Source: Parvibaculum sedimenti (GTDB lineage Bacteria; Pseudomonadota; Alphaproteobacteria; Parvibaculales; Parvibaculaceae). From it: a stretch of DNA of 64,000 nt. The stretch is taken from contig NZ_WESC01000001.1 in the NCBI RefSeq assembly GCF_009184905.1, positions 186,001 through 250,000 of the forward strand, given 5' to 3'. The stretch's first letter is position 1, and each line of letters opens with the position of its first letter. Positions 61,334 through 64,000 of the stretch are shown here, one piece after another. Position numbers and translations under genes: made by a program. The notes beneath the pieces were generated by a model that did not search any database, had not been told where the DNA came from, and saw only the letters and a program-made list of their open reading frames with translations.

Positions 61334-61734
61334 GTTTCCTTTGCAAACTCGCAAAGGCGCGCCAACGACGGCAGAATTTCTTTAGCATTCAAAGGAGGTT
61401 GGCCAGACTAACCGAACCTCAGAGACTGGCAGATCGGCGATTTTCGGTCTCTGAAGGGCCTTCGTCTCTAACCGAGCGAACCTCGCCAGATTTGGTTCGG
61501 TCACGAAAAGCGGCTCATTTTCAGTGGATTGTGGATTTCACCCGACCGAACTTTCTGTGGCTGACCGTTCGGCTACCGCAGCATTCAGAGAACGCGAAGT
61601 AGGCGCATTCTGAAGCGTGCGTGCGTAGCCAGTCGGGCATTCCTGGGCCCTTCGATATGAGGGCGATATGAGGGTCAGGCAAGCTTCCGTTGAACCATTG
61701 GACACTGCTCCGGATCAATCAAAACCTCGTTCAT
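61334..61734. other. Gene-free stretch after tRNA-Ser
   Basis: No gene supported in about 400 bases. The sequence is less GC-rich and less coding-like than the chromosome to the left, and short similar fragments (GAACCTC..., CTAACCGA...) recur. It may hold the junction of an integrated element, but no repeat of the tRNA 3' end was found downstream in the window. Confidence 0.4.
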
Positions 61735-62022
61735 TTACTCCAGCGATAACCTCGCCCGACGCTCCTCTTCGTCGACGATGCTTTCGACGATCTCATAGTT
61801 CATTGGCGCGTTGCTGATCCGCGCGACTTCCGCAGCCACTTTTGCCCAGTGAAGGAAACCCTGCCCATCACCGGCAAAGCGAGCACGTGCAGCAGCCCGC
61901 TGTGCATCATAATAGGCTGTAATAGGATCTCGCTCGATCAGCTGGCGGGCATCGTCCTGGAAAAGACGCCTTATTTGTTGACGCCTTTCAATCCATGCCG
62001 AAACGGCAGACAATACGCCCAT
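61735..62022 (-). CDS. Hypothetical protein of accessory region
   Basis: A 95-residue soluble, helical, acidic-ended protein (MGVLSAVSAWIERRQQIRRL start; FLHWAKVAAEVARISNAPMN in the middle). The chosen ATG (62022) shares the CATG tetranucleotide with the nuclease start on the other strand. A longer upstream frame would overlap the nuclease signal peptide and is unlikely. No family recognised. Confidence 0.6.
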   Translation of the reverse strand: MGVLSAVSAWIERRQQIRRLFQDDARQLIERDPITAYYDAQRAAARARFAGDGQGFLHWAKVAAEVARISNAPMNYEIVESIVDEEERRARLSLE

Positions 62023-62764
62023 GATTCTTCGACCTTTTCTTTTTCCCCTGATTGCCGTTACGACGCTGCTTGCACATTCGGCGACTCCGGCAGCAGCAGC
62101 GACAATAACAGGCCCGGCAAGAATTTCCGATGGCGACACCATCTCGGTGAAGGGCACGAGGATCCGGCTGAACGGCATCGACGCGCCGGAAACCGATCAG
62201 GTGTGCATCGACAAGGCTGGCAAAACCTACGCTTGCGGGATCGCTGCACGCGACGCGTTGATCGAACTTGTCCAGAAGCGGCCGGTTGCCTGCACCGGAG
62301 ACGAGATCGACCGCTATGGCCGGCGCATCATGATCTGCTTCGTCGACCGGATGGACATCAATGCCGCAATGGTGGCCAGCGGCTGGGCGCTCGCCTTCCG
62401 GCGCTACTCGGATATCTATGTCAGCCAGGAACAGACCGCGCGTGCCGGTCAGGAAGGTCTGTGGTCGGGTGCATTCATCGCGCCATGGGACTGGCGCCAT
62501 CGTGGTTCGCAGACAGAAATCCTTGGTGCATTGTCCGTCCCGATCGACGCACAGCAGCGTCTCTTGCCGCAACCGCTGGCGTCCGTCAGTCCAACGACAG
62601 GGTGTCACATCAAGGGCAATATCAGCCGGAACGGCGCCCGAATTTATCATGTGCCGGGCCAGCAGAATTACGACAAGACTAGAATTACGGAGAGCAAGGG
62701 CGAGCGCTGGTTCTGCACCGAGGATGAGGCGCGGACGGCCGGTTGGCGCCGGGCCCGAAACTAA
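62021..62764 (+). CDS. Secreted thermonuclease-family (SNase-like) protein
   Basis: A 247-residue exported nuclease. The signal peptide is PFLFPLIAVTTLLAHSATPA (cleaved near AAA-ATI). The SNase domain has DGDTISVKGTRIRLNGIDAPE with the Arg and acidic calcium ligands, and DRYGRRIMICFVD with the second catalytic Arg. A C-terminal small domain (GCHIKGNISRNGARIYHVPG, ERWFCTEDEARTAGWRRA) is the sunset-type domain often fused to such nucleases. It degrades DNA or RNA outside the cytoplasm. Common on mobile elements. Confidence 0.9.
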   Translation: MILRPFLFPLIAVTTLLAHSATPAAAATITGPARISDGDTISVKGTRIRLNGIDAPETDQVCIDKAGKTYACGIAARDALIELVQKRPVACTGDEIDRYGRRIMICFVDRMDINAAMVASGWALAFRRYSDIYVSQEQTARAGQEGLWSGAFIAPWDWRHRGSQTEILGALSVPIDAQQRLLPQPLASVSPTTGCHIKGNISRNGARIYHVPGQQNYDKTRITESKGERWFCTEDEARTAGWRRARN

Positions 62765-63165
62765 TCCAGCCGAACCTCAAACGTGCCAAACACCGCCGCC
62801 ATCTGCTCCGCCCACGGTCGGTCCGCTACCGCGACCAGGTCGTTCAACGAAAGCGCCGGTAGCACACGCCTGATGACGAGGTGTTCGAGCACTTCGGGCG
62901 ACAGGTAGGCGAGCCGCATCATCCGGCTCACGAACCGGTCGGAGACTTTCTCGGCGGCAGCAATATCGTGAATGGTGGAAGCGGCACCGGTTTCCAGCTG
63001 CCGCCGCCAACTCCATGCTCGGGCGATGGCGCGCAGCACATGGGGATCCTGCGCCCGGCCGTTTCGCGCGTCCACATCGTCGGGCGGCAGGATCTTCGGC
63101 CGCCCATTGCGCTTGCGGATCGTCAGTGGGATGACGACGCGGATGGTGTCCGGCGTGGCGCTCAT
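62761..63165 (-). CDS. Recombinase-associated helix-turn-helix protein
   Basis: A 134-residue protein with IRKRNGRPKILPPDD at the N-terminus and a helix-turn-helix-like AASTIHDIAAAEKVSDRFVS. It overlaps the recombinase stop (ATGA), so it is translationally coupled to it. Such small proteins accompany large serine recombinases in alphaproteobacteria. A directionality or DNA-binding accessory role is inference. Confidence 0.75.
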   Translation of the reverse strand: MSATPDTIRVVIPLTIRKRNGRPKILPPDDVDARNGRAQDPHVLRAIARAWSWRRQLETGAASTIHDIAAAEKVSDRFVSRMMRLAYLSPEVLEHLVIRRVLPALSLNDLVAVADRPWAEQMAAVFGTFEVRLD

Positions 63166-64000
63166 GCGCAGGCCTCCTTCTGGCGGGGCGCCATCATGTC
63201 CCGCAGGACCGAGCCCAGCCCCTCCTGGCGGAGGTCGACGGCAATGCCGCCCTCACCGACGGTCACCCGCTCGACCAGAAGCTGGACGATGCGGGTCTGC
63301 TCTGCGGGATACAGCGCAGCCCAAAGCTGATCGAACTCGCCGAGCGCCGTGACGACCGCTTGCTCGTCAACGGTCGGGCTCCCGTCACGCAGGGCCTTGA
63401 TCGTTCGTGCCGCGATCTCCGGCGCGCGGATCATGCGGCGGATCTCCCCGACGACGGCGTCCTCGACCATCCCTGCGGGCAAGCGCAGCGGACCCGGGGC
63501 GTCGCCGGTTGGGCGGTTGCGGATCAGGTCCATCGAAGCGTAGTAGCGATAAAGGCGCGTGCCCTTTTTCGTCGCCGTCGGCGTCATCGCGGCGCCGGTC
63601 TCGGTGAAGATGATCCCTTTCAGAAGCGCCGGGGTTTGGCGGCGCGTGTTCTTCGCTCGCAGACGTGGGCTCTCCTGAAGGATGCTGTGCACCTTGTCCC
63701 ACTGGTCACGATCGATGATGGCCTCGTGCTCGCCGGGATAGGCCGCGCCCTTGTGGACGGCTTCACCTCGATAGACGCGGTTGTTTATGAGTTTGTAGAG
63801 GAAACCCTTGTCGATCAGCTTGCCGCGCTTGTTCAGCACGCCTTCGGCCGCCAGCGATTTGGCCAGCGTCGTGGCGGAGCCGATGGCAACGAACCGCTCG
63901 AAGATCATCCTGACTGTCGCGGCTTCGGCTTTATTGATCACCAGCTTGCGATCGCGCACGTCGTATCCCAGCGGGACGTAACCGCCCATCCACATGCCGC
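63162..64000 (-). CDS. Large serine recombinase, C-terminal part (runs off window)
   Basis: About 280 C-terminal residues of a site-specific serine recombinase. It contains the recombinase domain (GGYVPLGYDVRDRKLVINKAE, LNKRGKLIDKGFLYKLINNR, YPGEHEAIIDRDQWDKVH), then the zinc-ribbon region LLKGIIFTETGAAMTPTATK in which the usual cysteines are absent, and a coiled-coil C-terminus. The catalytic resolvase domain lies beyond 64000. This enzyme would excise or integrate the element. Confidence 0.9.
   Translation of the reverse strand, partial: GMWMGGYVPLGYDVRDRKLVINKAEAATVRMIFERFVAIGSATTLAKSLAAEGVLNKRGKLIDKGFLYKLINNRVYRGEAVHKGAAYPGEHEAIIDRDQWDKVHSILQESPRLRAKNTRRQTPALLKGIIFTETGAAMTPTATKKGTRLYRYYASMDLIRNRPTGDAPGPLRLPAGMVEDAVVGEIRRMIRAPEIAARTIKALRDGSPTVDEQAVVTALGEFDQLWAALYPAEQTRIVQLLVERVTVGEGGIAVDLRQEGLGSVLRDMMAPRQKEACA

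Larger units (their letters stand above)
61735..64000. mobile_element. Edge of a putative integrated element next to tRNA-Ser
   Basis: A recombinase with its accessory gene, a secreted nuclease and an unknown small gene follow tRNA-Ser and differ from the housekeeping genes to the left. The left border is not defined; the right border is outside the window. Classification rests on gene content only. Confidence 0.4.

Noticed and set aside
61171-61602. 143-codon open frame across tRNA-Ser
   Set aside because: It is read through a tRNA gene and low-complexity downstream sequence; no ribosome site or conserved motif.
61334-64000. Direct repeat of the tRNA-Ser 3' end as an attachment site
   Set aside because: No copy of the acceptor-end sequence was seen downstream within the window; the other end may lie beyond 64000.
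1-64000. CRISPR arrays, rRNA genes, insertion sequences with terminal repeats
   Set aside because: No regularly spaced repeats, rRNA signatures or transposase genes were seen in the window.

Overview
The window looks like a 64 kb piece of an alphaproteobacterial chromosome, most likely from the Hyphomicrobiales (Parvibaculum-like is my guess from gene content, not from any search). Evidence is the high GC, the rnd-lptC-lptA-lptB-rpoN-hpf-ptsN run, the hsp20-DUF1150 pair, an FzlA-like GST next to queG, a CueR-type MerR regulator, and rpmI-rplT-pheS-pheT separated from infC.

Layout. 1-8.75 kb: a TonB-dependent receptor with a candidate Pho box, a convergent PhoD-type phosphatase, and a tonB-exbB-exbD-exbD-TPR operon that would energise outer-membrane uptake. 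8.8-15.1 kb: a surface-glycan or signalling area with a decayed membrane protein, a GGDEF diguanylate cyclase, a GT4 glycosyltransferase, a frameshifted PIG-L-like deacetylase and a polytopic PMT-like protein. 15.2-18.5 kb: a five-gene operon for a tryptophan tryptophylquinone (TTQ) amine dehydrogenase (heavy chain, MauE-like, MauD-like, light chain, cytochrome c), with a divergent AraC regulator. 19.7-25.4 kb: an ABC importer, a creatininase-family amidohydrolase, a type III glutamine-synthetase-like ligase and a NikR-family regulator, behind a sigma-54 promoter overlapped downstream by a NikR-box-like inverted repeat. This is the best candidate for an undescribed, nitrogen-controlled amide or amine pathway. 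25.4-31.2 kb: two 2OG-Fe(II) oxygenases, small proteins, an acyl-CoA dehydrogenase, Fe-SOD, and hsp20 behind a ROSE-like RNA thermometer.

30.7-36.8 kb is the ptsN-hpf-rpoN-lptBAC-rnd block on the minus strand, then tRNA-Leu(CAG). 37-45 kb holds housekeeping and envelope genes (NDUFA9-like, cueR, fzlA, queG, TPR, SDR, glycosyltransferase). 45.2-60.7 kb holds translation genes: infC with an AUA start, rpmI, rplT, pheS, pheT and lepA. These are interrupted by a glycerophosphodiesterase, an LLM flavin oxidoreductase, a MarR regulator with a 38-bp perfect palindrome, a divergent Fe-S protein, AMP nucleosidase, a hydrolase-like protein lacking its nucleophile, and an enoyl-CoA hydratase.

After tRNA-Ser(GGA) at 61.3 kb the content changes to accessory genes (secreted nuclease, small proteins, large serine recombinase running off the end), probably the edge of an integrated element. 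Two themes link the window: nitrogen acquisition (rpoN, ptsN, a sigma-54 promoter, amine dehydrogenase, amide cluster), and RNA- or start-codon-level control (hsp20 thermometer, infC AUA start, rpmI leader).
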